The notes under the pieces are model-generated. The model worked only from the letters and a program-made list of their open reading frames with translations, searched no databases and was not told the DNA's origin. Made by a program: the position numbers and the translations under genes. A stretch of 64,000 bases of DNA from Galbula dea (Eukaryota; Chordata; Aves; Piciformes; Galbulidae), in contig VWZX01012694.1 of NCBI GenBank assembly GCA_013399015.1, forward strand, positions 1,296,598 through 1,360,597, given 5' to 3'. Below are positions 38,601 through 52,849 of the stretch, one piece after another. Within the stretch, counting starts at the first letter, position 1, and each line of letters opens with the position of its first letter.

Positions 38601-41600
38601 CTAGAGATCAGTTCTTCACTTTGCCACTTACCCTATGCATAATGATACACAGATATTAGAATTTCTGTGCCTTATTTTCCCTATGAGGTAAGGAATAGAT
38701 ACTCCTATTAATAACATGATTACTTTACAGGAATGAGATGAGGCTTAAATAACATTAGGATTTTTCAGATTCACTAATAGTAAATGCTAGAAAAGTTTCA
38801 AATGTTGTTATTACCATAACTGGGTTTCCACAGAAGATGATAAACAAACTGCAAGAAAAGAGTGAATGATAGTACTCTTGAACAATTGATCTGCCTTCAA
38901 CAGATACATTCCTTCCAAATAAGTTGGGACGTGGGCTTTTTGTTTCTCTTGAGTTATATTGCTTCTCCTCTTTGCTGCTGTACATGTTATATCCAGACTG
39001 GTTTAGCTGCATAGGCAAAAAGGTGAGAAGGAAGCTGCACTGCTTCATCCTGTGTCACAAAAGCTGATGCCATACCAGCTGGTGCTATGTGGGCAGCTGA
39101 TACCCCTTCATCTGCAATGGTAAATCTGTGTTTTCTTTCTTTGTATTAAAGCTGTGGAGAGGAAGAAATAACTAGGGCAAAGTTCTTAAGGGCAGGATTG
39201 TGCAGCTTTTATTCCCCTGTTGCATAACATATTATGTGAGTGCCTGAAATACCAAGTTAAGACTTATCTTGAGCTTAATGATGCAATTGCCCCATCCCTT
39301 AGAAAACTGCAGGCCAAGCTTAGAGGCCAAGCTATTCAGTTTGCATCAAAAGAGAGTCTGGGAAAAATAATTACTGTTAACAAGTGAACTGACACTATTA
39401 TGCAGGCTTCCCCAGTATGCAGAAGCTGCAAGCCATAATCTGAATGAGATGGAGGATAACAAGCATCACATGTTGTTAAAGCACATAGAAATTCCTGTGT
39501 GCTCTCTTAAAAAACAGAACAAAACAACAACAAAAAAAAAGCCACCAACAAAACCAAATCTGAGAAATGTAAAAAATACAAGCACAGATTTCTGCCCTAG
39601 GGTCATAAATGCAAATTAGAATATGATGAGATCCTGCCCTCTGCAGACTCTGAGCTGAAGAACAAATAAAACTATCATCACCATCCAGGCCAGCTGAAGA
39701 CTAGTGTAAAGTCCCTCTTCCCTTTTCCACTCTCTTTTCTTCCAGTTAGTCCTGTCAGTTCAGATGTTATGAAGAAAATTCTCCACCATCTCTGGTGAGA
39801 AGTGAATGTGTGCTGTAAAGACTGGCTTGAAATAAAACTGGACCACCTTCCAAAGTTGGTTTCAGGGCTCCAAGTTGTTCTAATATAAGCATATTTACCT
39901 TTTCCATGTGGTGAGAGGCCATTCCATAGCTGTCTTCATCCTTTCCACTTCTCCCATGTTCTCTCTGCTCACCTCCAGTGCCTCATTCCACAGTGTCTTG
40001 TTTCCCAAGCCTCCCCAGTGCTTTTACAGGGCAGTGCTTGTCCTAACACTGTCTCAGTATTTGCACAGGGTGCTGTAGAAGACATCTGGAAGCTGCAAAC
40101 CCACCACCTCCCACTCTTCCTATCTAGTTCTAGTTCCTATCTACCATCTAGTGCCACAGTGCACATAAAGCTGGTTTTCCTTCAAAGGGAAAGAGGCCTT
40201 TGACTATCTGGAATCAAAGCCTCCACATCAGCAGTTGCTGCAGTGGGGTGGCTTGATAGAATGTAGGAGTGGGCAGGGTGGTACATGGTAACGTCCTTAT
40301 AAGCACATGGTTAGAGAAGTCATTGGGGTATTTATGCCTGAAGCTGGATCTGACTGTAAGTCTAAGTCTTGGTCTTCTGTTTCATTAATGGGGACACTGT
40401 TTGGGATAAGAAAAGATTTTTATTCTTTTTTTGACATCTCAGGTAGTTAATTTGCTTTGAGGCATCTGAATCCTTTTGAGTATTAGCTAGGGAGAGTTTT
40501 CAGTAGAGCATCTTTCAGGGATTCAGTAAATATCCTTGTTTGTTTTAGACACTATCAAAGACAGAATGTGGGGCCAGCTGAACTGTCAGTCAGACTTTCT
40601 GTAGCAACAGTATCATCTCTAAAAAAAAAAGAAGAAACCCCAAAAGCTGAGTTGGAAACATTTTAAATTTACAAATATGACTAGAGAAAATATTTTAGGA
40701 GAGGGATGTTGCAGAATAGGAGGGGGCTGGAACAGTAAAGAAGAACTGAACCCTCACCTGCCATACTTTATGAGACAATGAGAGAAAATAGCAGTGAGTT
40801 ATATTGCTAGCAAGGTGACCCAAAGTGATTTCACAGTTGAACTCACAACTTGTACAAAGTAGTCATGGTTTAGGGCCTGTGAGTCAGAAATAAATTTAAA
40901 CCTTGTATTTTCTACACTGCCAGCAGTACTTCTTTCTTTTTTCTGTATTATCCTGTCCTTGCTGAGTGTGACACATAGAGTCTGCAGAACTGTTAGAGAA
41001 TAGAAGCAAGTGTGGTGATAGCTTTAGTCTATTTATATCTACTCAAAATGTACCACAACCTTGAAAATTCTCCCAGGGGTTTTTTCTCTATTTTTAAAAC
41101 AATGTTGTTGTTGTGGATGGTGACATCCTTGGCTGGGAATCACTTACTATAGCCATGTGAAACACTGCTTATGAAGTTTCAGATGGGTACAAAACCAATA
41201 AGTCAGTGGAGATAGATCCAGAAGTCAAGTGGGATTGAGCTGTGAACAGCATGGAAAACAGCCATTGCAGAGCACCAGGTGACTCAGCACTGCCAAGAAT
41301 TCCAAAGACAGCAACTTACAGACGGGCTTCAGAAGGGCTTGTTGTTTTCCTCATGAGCCTCTCCATGATTCAAACAGGAGCTATCCTTTCCCTTGGGTTC
41401 AATCTACTTTCTTCAGCATTCCTGGATGTTCTGTAGGTCTTCCAGGTTCATTTCCTGTGGTTTTTTAAATTCACACAACACTCTTGGGCATCTTAGCAGT
41501 TTACTGGGTAAGTTCAGACCACTCTGGCTCCTTCATTATCCCTCTTCCACAGTTTTTGCTTATTTGCTCTCCTTAGATGAGATGCAAGTATGTGAAAACC

Positions 41601-44600
41601 ACAAAGTATTATGCTCTGGGACTTCCTCAGTGCCACGACCTTTTAAAGAGAGCAACCCAGAAAGCACTCTCAAAAACACCTGTCAGCTGAGCTCTTGGCT
41701 GCGCCACATATCTGGGACATGTGAAGCTCTGCTCTCAGGCTGAGAAGTTCTAACTTCTCTAATTTTCCATCAATTGTCTATCTCTGGTCCTCTGTATGTG
41801 CCCCTAAGAATTCACCCAGCTACAGAAAAAGAGCTATTATCCTATGGTGAAGAAAAGTGAAATAAGAACTCAAGGAAACAAATGATGCACTGTGGCACTT
41901 ACAATAAAAATTACCAGCAAACAGCACGTGTGAGAGCACTGAGAGCAGCTGACATAAATGCCTCCCTCACACTGGTGGTTCCCCAACAGCAGAGTGATTC
42001 AGGTGTGGCTGGCTCTTTTAGTTTAGCAGATAGGACCACAGATAATGTTGTGCATACCCTGGCACCTTGCCCTCCACCTTTACATTTAACATGGGTGTGG
42101 AGACCCCTGGCAGAGTACACAATACATCCAAAGCCACTGATGCAAAATTTACAGAGTAGGACTGCACATACTTGCTCAGAAAGTGGAGAACAGCCAGTAA
42201 CTCTGATCAGTAAAGGAGGAACAGAAGAAGTTCTTCACAGAAAATTATATTTAGCACTCCTGTTTCTAATCAAACTCCACAGCACGTTTCCTATATCTCA
42301 CAGGAGCCATACGCTCAGAAACTGCAGAAAAGATTAAACCCCAGTTTCTGCTTTTCAGAAACTGGGTCAGGCTGGGCATTGTCTTCTTGGCACAATGATT
42401 CTTTTTTTGGAATAACAAATGCTGACCACTTCATTAAGGTAAGCCTTTTAATATGTATAAAGAAGCCTTATTTGAGCTATTTGTGTCCTTTTTTGCATAG
42501 TAATTATCCTGCTGTGAAGGGACAGACTTAGTGACAAAACAGGTAATTTCTGTTGCTAATTTCTTTGCCCATATCCCAGGAGGGTGCATGCTAATTTTTT
42601 TTTTTAATAAAAGGATCTTTCTTAACCTAGTGCACATAATTACACCACTGGTAAAGCCCAGATGTGTTCTGCTTCTTAAATAAATGACTTACAGTTTTGC
42701 CTGCCTCACTTTTCAGATGCTGACTGTGATCCATCTTTTAGGGATCTGATTGTTAAGAAGCCTCAGGCATGGCTTTCAAATATGTGGCCCCTTCAAAGTG
42801 TTATAATCTAAACCAAAAGCACCATAAAACTAGCTGATTGAAAATTTCCTTTTCAATTACAGTATCTTTCCATATTGTAGCTGAGGTCAGGAGAAGCTTT
42901 TTTTCCAAAAGGCACTTGGCTGCACAGTTGTCCTGACAAGAGTCATTCATTAACTTTAGATGGCAGAGGACAAGCAGAGAATGGTGGAATCAACAGAAAA
43001 TATGAGCTCATATCCAACTATTTATTGCTGTGTGTAAATTAATCACTAGCCTAATTGAGAATCTGACAAAGCTGGCCTAAGGACAGAATGAGGATTGCAA
43101 ATCATAGCCTTGGTTTTTTTCCTAGCTCTAACTGTGCAGAGTTAGACAAGGACAGTGACTCACTGCCTTATGTGTAGCTCAGGCTAGCATATGTCTTAGA
43201 TACAGTCTCTTTCCACTCAAAAATTTTGCCTGGAAAGAATAAGAGGATCTTTCACATTTGCCTATAAAATTTCTGAGCAGCTGGCATTATTTCTCAGTAG
43301 CTCTGACCAGGCTACTGTGTGTCTGGAAATCTGGGGTATTTCCTCAGAGCATTAAGAGACCAGATGTACAGTGCTTGACCTGCAGGACCAAGACATGAAT
43401 ATGTGCATGGTTTAATGTATGTGCTCATAAACCCTACCCTTCTCAGGGGTATCAGCTGTATAACACATGTGTAGCCATTCAAGAGAGTGTGACATATTCT
43501 GGGTGCATTGAATACTCTGTGTGGCTCATTGCAATTAGCTGAGTCTCATAACTAAGGGGGTGTCACGTGTTTACTTAACAAGTCCAATACAGACCCAGTA
43601 AAATTTTCAGAGTAGATTAAAAGGGTTGGTTCCCAGTGACTAATCATGCCAATGCTCACCTACTAGTGCATTAACTGGAAATTGAAGCATGACAAATATG
43701 TAAAAGGAATGACACATACAGGATTTATATGGCAAGTTCTTGAAACTGTCAAGATGTGCAAATTCTTTTCACAAATATTTGAATAAGGAGTAGAGACATC
43801 TTTCCCCTGGAAATGAGTCAAGTCCTTTATCTACAAGTGTATTTTTGGTGATTTCAGGGCAAAGATAACATTTCCTTATATAGCTGCATCAGAAAGATGC
43901 TTTAAATGGCTTCTGAAAGCTGTGGATTTCTATCTTCTGAGAGTGGATATGAATCTGTGATCTGGACACCACTTGAATTAACATCTGCCTGAACCTGATC
44001 AAGACCTCGTGGACATTACCAACAGAAAGTGTTGATCAGGCACCATATAAAATACTGGAAAAACCAGACCATTCTCTTTCTCACTTTGCTGTGGTACAGG
44101 AGAGCTTTATGTGGAGAGATGTCATGCCAAGTTAATGACAAGCTCTGCTCAGACACCTGCTGTCTGAAACAACTTGTTATACTGTAATTATTGAGTAGTA
44201 TGGTAGTAGAGCTGTGGAGGAGAAGGTTGATGGCTGGCTGGGAAGGTAAAAGGCATTCATGGGGCAGCAGAGGGTCCAAGGACAAGTCCTGCTAAGGGAG
44301 GCCAGTAAGAATGGAGTGCCTTGCTGGCCTTCTTCCACATGAGCGCTGCCAGTAGCAGACAGCTTTAAATCACCTCTAATAAGTGTATGTAGCCCTCCCC
44401 TGCTGATCCTATTTACTTTTTGGGCTGGATCCCATCACCTAGCAGCCATGAGAGATTGCCAGCATTTCATGATGTTGCTCCCACTTCCCTGGGAGGAGCT
44501 GGGAGCCAGAGAAAGGTGGGATGATGAGCAGAGCTTGACCTTGTTGACATACAGCAATAAAATTGTGGGGTTGGCAGGGACAGGGAGGATCTCACCGGGA

Positions 44601-46734
44601 GGAGAGTAAGAAAGATTTTTCATTTTCATTTCCACTTTTCTTCTGATTGCTTGCTTTGGTACAAGCTGAAGAGCCAGTGCATACTTCAGCACAGAAAATG
44701 GGAGGCTGAGACAGAGCCTGATCTCACTCGTTGCTAAGAGAGTAACCTAATTTGGAGCAGATGGTGTTTATTGTTACTTCCCATCTGCATGAGGATTAAG
44801 ACTTCTTCTCAGAAGAAAACTATGCAGCCTGACAGCATCCTGGTAGGAAGGGGCAAAATTAATTCCAATCAAATATAGCTTTTCTCATAAAAGACAGGTT
44901 GTAATGAACTTTGGGGTAAGCTTAACTTAGACAACTTTTAGGGCTTTTTTTAAAAAAAAGTAATATCCTTCTAAGCTTCTAGCTCTGCAGAGCTAGCTTT
45001 AAAAATACACAGAAATGGAGTCAAGTAAACATTAATCACATTGCCTCTGATCCAAAAGGAACTTAACACCAGAGCTGAGATTAAAGTTTCAGCTCTCCAA
45101 GGTCTTAGACCAGGATGTAGTTCCACAAAGGAACTGATAGCACATCTTGTAAGCATCTGTGCTTGGCCCAAGCACTTATAAAAACTATGGATGTGGTGCC
45201 TATGAATGATTAGTCCCTTAAATCTGCAGACATCTCTCTTACATTTGGCTCCCATTTCCTCATGGCTCAACATGTCTTTTTTTAGATGAAATTAAATTAA
45301 GAAATTTTTAATTAATTTAATAAACTAAATTTTTGTTCTGTTTGTATAATCCATCTGGATTTATAAGAGTTATATCAAGGTGATTAGTACCTTGAGCCTC
45401 ATGATAGTCTGCCTGTGTTTTTTTTATATTTGTGGCATTCCAGGCAACAGAAATGTGTCTGAGGCCAGTGAACCTGACAAAAACACCTACCTGGACTGCT
45501 GCAGACAACTGTCCCTTGCATGGCAGCTGCACAGATGATCTGCACATCCACAGCAAATTTGATGTAGTTTGGATTTGTCTGAGGTATGGTATGTGTGCTG
45601 CATAAATAGATATATCTCTTTATGAATTCTTGAACAGAGGTCTAGAATTCCTGTATTTAATACAAAAATCATGGCAGCATTAAGTCATTTGGTATATTGT
45701 CTTTTTGAGACTTGCAAAGGTACAGCAGTGGTGGCACCTGTATAATGATGTTGGCCAAAAGGTGCTTTACCACCTAAAAGTGCATTTATTAATGCCCTCA
45801 AATGTGTATTATTCCTCTTAACTGGTTTGTACAATAGTGGCACATCTGAGCCTTTTTCTTCATTTCCTCTCTTGTAGCATTATTAGGTGGACTCTGTGTG
45901 TATGAGGGTACACTTATGTGCAATATCCATTATGCATACACAATTCACACTTTCCCATGTGGAGTTTCTCTTCCAGCTTGGTTCTGCTCATGTCTTTCAA
46001 CTGAGCTGTGCAAGAAACTTTGCAGGCTTTGTTCCCCACAGTTCTATAACATAGGATCTATTTGCTACCTAAACAGTCATCAAGTTCAACACAACTTGGT
46101 GATCTCAACCAGATCTATGCTACTGCACACTGATAACATTTTCTCCCATTTCATATAGAAATGGTTCTCTTCCAAACCTTGTGCTCTTCAAGTCACTTTT
46201 TTACTGTTTGGAAAAAATGCACAGATTTCTATGTTTCTGTGAGTCATTAGTGACATCCAGTGGCTACCAATGCAAATGTTAAAATTTCATAACCTCTGTT
46301 ACTAAGGGACACCTAAACTTCCACCTCTTTCTCTAGCAGATAGCTATGAGAAAAAGGAGAAAGGGGAAAAAAAACCCAAAAGTATTTCCTTGCTCTTGCA
46401 CTACACATTCTTATTGTGGATTTGATTAAACCTCACTGAACTTGCAACATACAACTGTTGTCTTTCCTTTGTGATATCTGTAAGAAACGATGGAGCTCCC
46501 TTAAGAAACCAAGTAAGTGAAACAATGCCATCCCCAAACAAAACACAGATAAAGATCACAATGCAAAACAAACAAACAAATGTGTGAAAACAGTGAGAAA
46601 CATAAACCAGATACACATAAGGGTTTCACTAGGTAGTCTTCCAGGGAGACATGTGCCTGACAGAGTGAGGCAAGCTGAAGAAACAACGCAGGATGAAAGA
46701 AAAACAATAGCAGTGGTCTTCTGTACAGTCATAG
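32603..46734. other. Intergenic, no gene recognised
   Basis: About 14 kb without a recognisable exon, RNA gene or transposon. It contains an (AAG)n microsatellite at 35730-35756 and AT-rich stretches near 38465-38530 and 45285-45335. Open frames 33686-33985 (+), 36384-36590 (-), 41882-42337 (+) and 44971-45273 (-) were inspected. They show no domain, hydrophobic leader or homologous-looking motif. Confidence 0.6.
35730..35756. repeat. (AAG)n microsatellite
   Basis: About eight tandem AAG/GAA units following a short A run; a purine-only simple repeat. Confidence 0.9.
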
Positions 46735-47115
46735 CATCATAGAACCATAGCACTAAAGAACAGTTTGGGTTGGAAGGGGACTCTAAAGATCATCTAATGC
46801 AACTCTCCTGTGATGGGCAGGGATGTCTTTCACTACACCATGCTGCTCAGAGCCCCATCTAGCTTGGCAAACACAACTTCTCTGGGTAACCTGCTCCTGT
46901 ATATCTAATATATATAACCCTCTTTGAGTTTAAACCTATTGTTCCTTGTCCTGTCACTACAGGCCTTGGAAAAAACTTTCCATCTTTCTTATAAGCTCCT
47001 TTTGTAATTGAAAGGCTGAAGCTTTTTCTTCTCAAGGCTGAAAACCTTGAGACTCAGCCTTTCTTCATAGGAAAGGTGTTCCAGCCCTGTGACCATTTGC
47101 ATGACCCTTGTTGTG
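46733..47115 (-). mobile_element. CR1 LINE fragment, about 380 bp
   Basis: It begins with repeated degenerate tail units (CATCATAGAACCATAG) and has GGGTTGGAAGGGGACTCTAA and AAGATCATCTAATGCAACTC. It then runs into the ORF2 end (GTTCCTTGTCCTGTCACTAC, CTCAGCCTTTCTTCATAGG). It is frame-disrupted and 5'-truncated. Confidence 0.92.
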
Positions 47116-47882
47116 AATAACATAATACCAATGAAAAGCCTAACAGGTGCTTTTGGGCAGAGCACTGTCTAAAGGTGGTTTAGATCCATGAACCAATACA
47201 TTGTGCTGTTGTGTGAATCCTCTTGTCTTAACAAAGACAGGCATTTGTATTTCGTTGTAATAAGCATAGTATCAAAGAAACAAACAACTGTACTATCTGT
47301 TTCCCCTCCTGATGGAAATAAGTTGATAGTCTATGAATTTTGGTTAATCTGCTAAATCAGATACAGGCAGTTATTTCAGTTCCAGTTTTGCTATCTTTGT
47401 GCTGCCTGGGGTATCACTGAACTCCAATTAGCTAGCTACCAAGTCAACAACCCAGAATAAATTTTCAGATGAACTCAAAATAATTAAGTCCTGATTTGAG
47501 ATCTTTCCTCACTGTGGCAGTGAGCATGACAGGAGGGGAAAAGGTGGAAGCCTACAGACTATTATTTGGGTAGTGAGGCAGGATGTCATAACTTAAGCAT
47601 CTCCTTTATGATATGATTTGTCTGGGTGCAGCAACTTAGACACGAAAGAGCTAAAGCCTCCTCCTTCCCTGCCTCCCCTCTTGCTTCTCTCCCTCCTCAC
47701 CTCTCGGTGCTCAATTTATCTTTGACATAATGTATCAGTCTGTCCTTAACACATCAGGGAAAGGGGACAATTCTGCAACATTTTATCATGATATATATTC
47801 AAAACAGATTTTAAGCTGGTTTACTTTCATACTGCAGTTCCACATTTTACATAAAGTCACTGCAGCTTTTACAGTATGTGTA
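47116..47882. other. Intergenic gap between CR1 copies
   Basis: Unique sequence with no recognisable feature. Confidence 0.55.
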
Positions 47883-48055
47883 GAATCATAGAACAGCCCA
47901 GATTAGAAGACACCTCCTAAGATCATGTAGTCCAACCTTTTATGGGAAGGAAAGCCTAGATAAGACTATCTAGCACTCTGTCCTGTTTCCTCTTGAAAAC
48001 CTCCAGTGATGGAGACTCCACCACACCTCTAGGGAGGTTGTTCCAGTGAATGAGT
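47883..48055 (-). mobile_element. CR1 LINE fragment, about 170 bp
   Basis: The tail (GAATCATAGAACAGCCCAG) is followed by AGATCATGTAGTCCAACC and later TCCAGTGATGGAGACTCCAC and GTTGTTCCAGTG, the standard CR1 3' region in minus orientation. It is more diverged than neighbouring copies. Confidence 0.9.
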
Positions 48056-49642
48056 TTTTTTCAAAACAATATTTTCTTGGCCTACATGTGTGTTTACATC
48101 ATGCACACAAAATAATATTTGAATGTAATCACAAAACCATGGCATTACTACAATGTTATGGTTGGCTTCCAAGATTCATCACTTGATGAATTTGCAAACT
48201 TCTTCTTTACCTTGTTCATTTAGGACCAAGGTTTTTTTAAGCTACTTACTGATAATTAAACATGGCTGCAGCCTCACTGGCTGCAGCAGAGTTATTTATA
48301 CCTTTGGAGTTAGGCACATGTTGCTATAACTGACAGTTAATTACAGAAATAGCAACATTCTTTCATTGATTTCAGTGTTCAGGACTAGAACCAGGTACAT
48401 TCATTTATGTATGAAATTGCATTCAAAAAAAAAAAGGTAAAATAAAGGCACTCAGTAAGATGTCAATATTAGGAAAAATACACTTTTCTGCCTTGAACTT
48501 CTATTATTAATTGGTGGTCATTGCTTTTAACATCTACTGAAAGCAGCTAACAGAATTTTTCTTCCACAGTTTTGCCAGAGAGCCAAGCAATACATTGATG
48601 GAGATGTCATTTTAGGAAGGCAAGGTACTCAAAATAACACATCTGCACTGTCACCTTAGTTTGTCTAATACTATCTAATACATTTTCTGAAGGTTCTTGG
48701 AACCTGGAGTGTCTATTACAAATTCTAGAATCTGTGTCCCTGCATGTCACACTTTTCTCCTTCATCATAAACTGTATGTTATCCCTTCAGGCTTTTGAAA
48801 TAATAAAACCAGAGAGAAATCTAAAGAATGTGGTGGGGAGTAAAACTAGCTGCTTTCCTTATTTAACTGATATATACTGGAATGCAAGTATTTCCATGAC
48901 AGTGGGTTAGTCATTGTCAGCCTTCAGGAAAATGATGATACAATTAAACTAAATATAATTTGCCATATCATTCTGCATTCCTTGGAATGTTCTTTACTTG
49001 AGAATAAGAAGGGATGCTGGGATCTTTAAAATTCAGCACCCACACAAGAGCTAAAACTAGCTCTTCTACTCTCTGGCACCTATATCATCCCTATTTAGAT
49101 AAGAGCAATAATACTGAGACAGGCTTTCAGATGTTCTTTCTTGATTCATCTAACTGGTCCATTAATGATATGTTATCCAAAAACTGCAGATTAAATAGTG
49201 ACTACAGTTTTCACAAGAAATCATTAAGTGTCATTTCTTTTTGTTTGGGAAAGAATGATGGGAAAAAGAGTTTAAAACTGTGTTTTATAAGCCTGGAAAT
49301 CCTGAAATGACAATGATGAGAGTCAGGAAAGGAAAAGGATGAAGGGGCTTGTAGTAGAAAATAGCTAAGTAATCCTAGCATAAAAATCACAGAAGTAAAG
49401 AGAGCTTTGTACGACCCTTTAGAACGGCTAATTCCCTCACTGCTTTGCTAGTCTCTTCCATTCTGGAAAAATCTTACTACATGCACCACTGCCCCAGGTG
49501 AAGATGGCTGCTTAGGGACAGTGTGTGGAAATCACCCATGAGTTCCACTTCTGGTTTTACTGTTCTTACCAAAACTGCTATAATGCAGTTTCCTTGTGCA
49601 AATTATTAAATCCCACAAAATTCATATTTAATTTACAATGAC
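48056..49642. other. Intergenic, no gene recognised
   Basis: About 1.6 kb of AT-rich unique sequence with a short A run near 48426. Nothing else was seen. Confidence 0.55.
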
Positions 49643-51345
49643 ATGGAACCACAGAACTATAGAATGGTTCGAGTTGGAAGGGACCTTAAAGATCACCTAC
49701 TCCCAACCCTGATGCCATGGGCAGGAAAACCTTCCACTGGACCAAGTTGCTCCCAGCCAAGATGGTCTTGCACAACCTCTCTGAGAAACCTATTCCAGTG
49801 CCTCACCACCCTCATAGTGAAGACTTTCTTCCTTATACCTAATCTAAATTTACCCTCTTTCAGTTTAAAGCCATTACCCCTTGTCCTATCACTACATGCC
49901 CTTGTAAAAAGTCCCTCTCCAGCTTTTCTTTAGGCCCCTTTAGGCACTGGAAGCTTGCTGTAAGGTCTCCCCAGATCCTTTTGGTCTCCAGGCTGAAAAA
50001 ACTTAACTCTCTCAGCCTGGCCTCATAGGAGAGGTGTTCCATCCTTCTGATCATCTTCATGGCCCTCCTCTGGACTAACTCTAATAGGTCCATGTCCTTC
50101 TTATGTTGGGAGGCTCCAGAGCTCAACTCATACTCCAGGTGTGATCTCACAAGACAGGGGTAGAGGAGGAGAATCACCTTCCTCCACCTGCTGGTCATAC
50201 TTGTTTTGATTCAGCCCAGGATACAGTTGGCCTCTTAGGCTGTGGGTGTACATTGCATGTTGAGTTTCTCATCAACCAACACCCCCAAGTCTTTTCCCAC
50301 AGGGCTGCTCTCAATCCATTCTCTGCCCAGACTCTGTGCTTGGGATTGCCTCAACTCACTTGCAGGACCTTGCAGCTGGCCTTGTTGAAATTCATAAGGT
50401 TCACACAGGCCCACCCTTGAGTCTGCCAAAGTCCCTCTGGATTGCATCCTTTCCCTCCAGAGTGTGAACCGCACCAGATAGCTTGGTGTTGTCAGCAGAA
50501 TTCCTGAGGGTGCACTCAACCCCACTGTCCACACCACTGACAAAGATGTTAAATAGTGCCAGTCCCAATGCTGATCCCTGAGGAATGCCTGTTGTCACTG
50601 GTCTCTCTCAATGACATTGAGCCACTGACTGCAAAACTTTGAGTGCAACTATCCAGCCAATTCCTTATCCACTGAGTGGTCCATCTGTCAAATCCATGAC
50701 TCTCCAATTTAGAGACAAGGTCGTTGTGTGGGACAGTGTCAAATGCTTTGCACAAGTGGTAGATGATGTCAGTTGCTCTTCTCTTATATATCAAGACTGT
50801 AAACACATTTTGAAGGCCACCAAATTTGCCAGGCATAATTTGCTCTTAGTGAAGCCATGCTGACTGTCACCAATCACATCCTTATTTTCCATGTGCCTTA
50901 GGATAGTTTCCAGGAGGATCTGCTCCATGATCTTGCCTGGCACAAAGGTGAAACTGACTGGTCTGTAGTTCCCCAGGTCTTCCTTTATTCCCTTTTAAAA
51001 AGTAGGAGTTATGTTTTCCCTTTTCTGGTCAGTGGGCATTTCACTGAACTGGCACAGCTTCTTGAGTATGATGGAGAGTGGCTTAGCAACTTCATCCCCC
51101 AGTTCCCTTGGGACCTGTGGATGCATTTCATCAGGTTCCATGGATTTGTGCACCTTTGATTTCTTTAGATGGTCTCAAACCTGAGCTTCTCCTATAGCGG
51201 GAGTTTCTTCATTCTCCCAGTCCCTGCCTTTGCCTTCTATGAGTCACATGGGTGGTGTGGGTGGAACACTTGCTGGTGAAGAGTGAGGCAAAAAAGTCAT
51301 TGAGTACCTCAGCCTTCTCCATATCCCAGTATGGCATTATGGCCG
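49643..51345 (-). mobile_element. Long CR1 LINE copy (about 1.7 kb) with decayed reverse transcriptase
   Basis: The largest transposon here, minus strand. The 3' end is at 49643 (ACAGAACTATAGAATGG, GAGTTGGAAGGGACCTTAAA). Moving toward the 5' end, several frames encode CR1 ORF2 parts. 49860-50198 is the C-terminal region. 50401-50598 is the palm segment, GIPQGSALGLALFNIF followed by SADNTKLSGAV, where the family has the catalytic FADD. 50549-50836 is the KAFDTVPHNDLVSKLE finger/palm segment with GFDRWTTQWIRNWLD. The pieces lie in different frames, and the second catalytic Asp of the motif is replaced by Asn. This is a dead, 5'-truncated copy. Confidence 0.96.
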
Positions 51346-52380
51346 TTTCCTGTGTGAAAGAAATACAGGCCAACTTAGTGTAATCAGGTCTTGTGTTTCC
51401 TCCCAGAGAAGGCCCACATTAAAAAAGGTAAGTTTAACTTCTTTGTTAAGGAGTTAATGTTAAAAACTGGTTATTTTAATTTAAAGCATCTACCTCATCA
51501 AATTAAAAAAAATAGTTGAACAGCAATGTGGTTTTATTCCTATATCATTAAATACCACAACATAAAAAACCCTTTCTGATCTGAGACATACAGTCATAGC
51601 TATTGCAAAAAAGTGCCAGTGTGGATTTACATAGTGGGTTTATCTCTAGCCGACAACACGTGTCAGCTGTAAACCATGCTGCCAACATTTGAGATCTCTG
51701 AAAGTGTTGGACACTGCGTGATATGTCAGTCTTGAAGAGCCTTCTAAAGGCACAGGGTGAAAGCAAGCAGTGGCAATTAGCACACAGGGAGCCAGCCAGG
51801 AGGTGCACGTGTCTGCTACATTTGGCACTTTCTTGCTCGGCTCTTCACTTCTAGGAACTCAGGGAAGTCCTGATGAACTCATTAGCAGCTGTCAATCACT
51901 GGCACACATTGTTACAAACGGTTACAATCTAGCCAGGCTGTGTGGTGGTAACGGTAGAGTTACTGTACACATTGGCGCTACTGAAATGCTGGCTGCCCAG
52001 AAGGTCTGAGGGTCTCCAGCACAGTGTGTCACTGCAGTGCTGCTGAAATCCCACATCCATCAGGCCCGAGGAGTCTTCTCTGCCTTAGCCCACAGAGGAA
52101 CTAGCAGAGCTACAGCAGATGCACTCTTACAAGTGTTTGGTAAATGCTGGGTTAGCTTCTCATTTGAGCTCACCAAGACAAAATTAAATCCGTAAAATGT
52201 GTGCATGAGGAACGAGATAATTTGCTATCTTCCATCCTAAGGCAGTAAACAGAAATGCAAGTGACAGCAGGGAGCCTTTTAGAGCTAAATTTGTCTTCAC
52301 TGAGGCATAAGCGACCTTGAACAAAAGATTTTGAAGGAGACAAGACCCTAAGAGAAAAGTGCTAAAAAGCAGAAGGATGG
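51346..52380. other. Intergenic sequence upstream of COG2
   Basis: No gene or recognisable transposon. Open frames at 51548-51828 (-) and 51770-52009 (+) are unsupported. Confidence 0.55.
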
Positions 52381-52394
52381 AGGAGATAAATTAT

Positions 52395-52560
52395 GCTGTG
52401 ACTTGATTTCTGTTACTCAGAACCGTGTGGGCACAAACTGCATTGAATTTAAACACAAGGAAAAGCTTTTCTGGCTGTTAAGAGCAGTAAGACCCTGGAA
52501 CAGCTTGACCAGAGAAGTTGTGGGGCCTCCACCCCTAGTGATACCCAAACCCAGTGATGG
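52395..52560 (+). mobile_element. Old CR1 LINE remnant
   Basis: A translated segment (52403 onward, plus strand) retains the CR1 ORF2 C-terminal pattern LFWLLRAVRPWNSLTREVV, comparable to the LRVVRHWNRLPREVV of intact elements. No 3' tail follows, so this is a degenerate internal piece about 500 bp upstream of COG2. Confidence 0.7.
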
Positions 52561-52849
52561 CACTGGGCCTCCAGATCTGGATGACCCCGCTCAGGGCCAG
52601 GGGGCTGCAGCATATCATCTTCTGGAACCCCTTATCATCTGCACTGCCCTGGGTCTCCGTGACTTGTGCCACGAACCTCACAGCTGCGCCCCACATCTTT
52701 ACATGACTGGGTCAGTTTTATGTGCTGGAGTCCCACCACGGGCCACCAGACATCCACATCAACAGCCCAGCCCATCTCCCCTGACTTCACAGGGTGTCAG
52801 GAACCAGAGGCTGGGTAGACCAGCTTTAACGGCCCGTGCCCCACACAGA

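Noticed and set aside
41882..42337. 151-codon plus-strand open frame in the intergenic region
   Set aside because: No family resemblance that I can see and no supporting motifs; length is within chance expectation over 64 kb in six frames.
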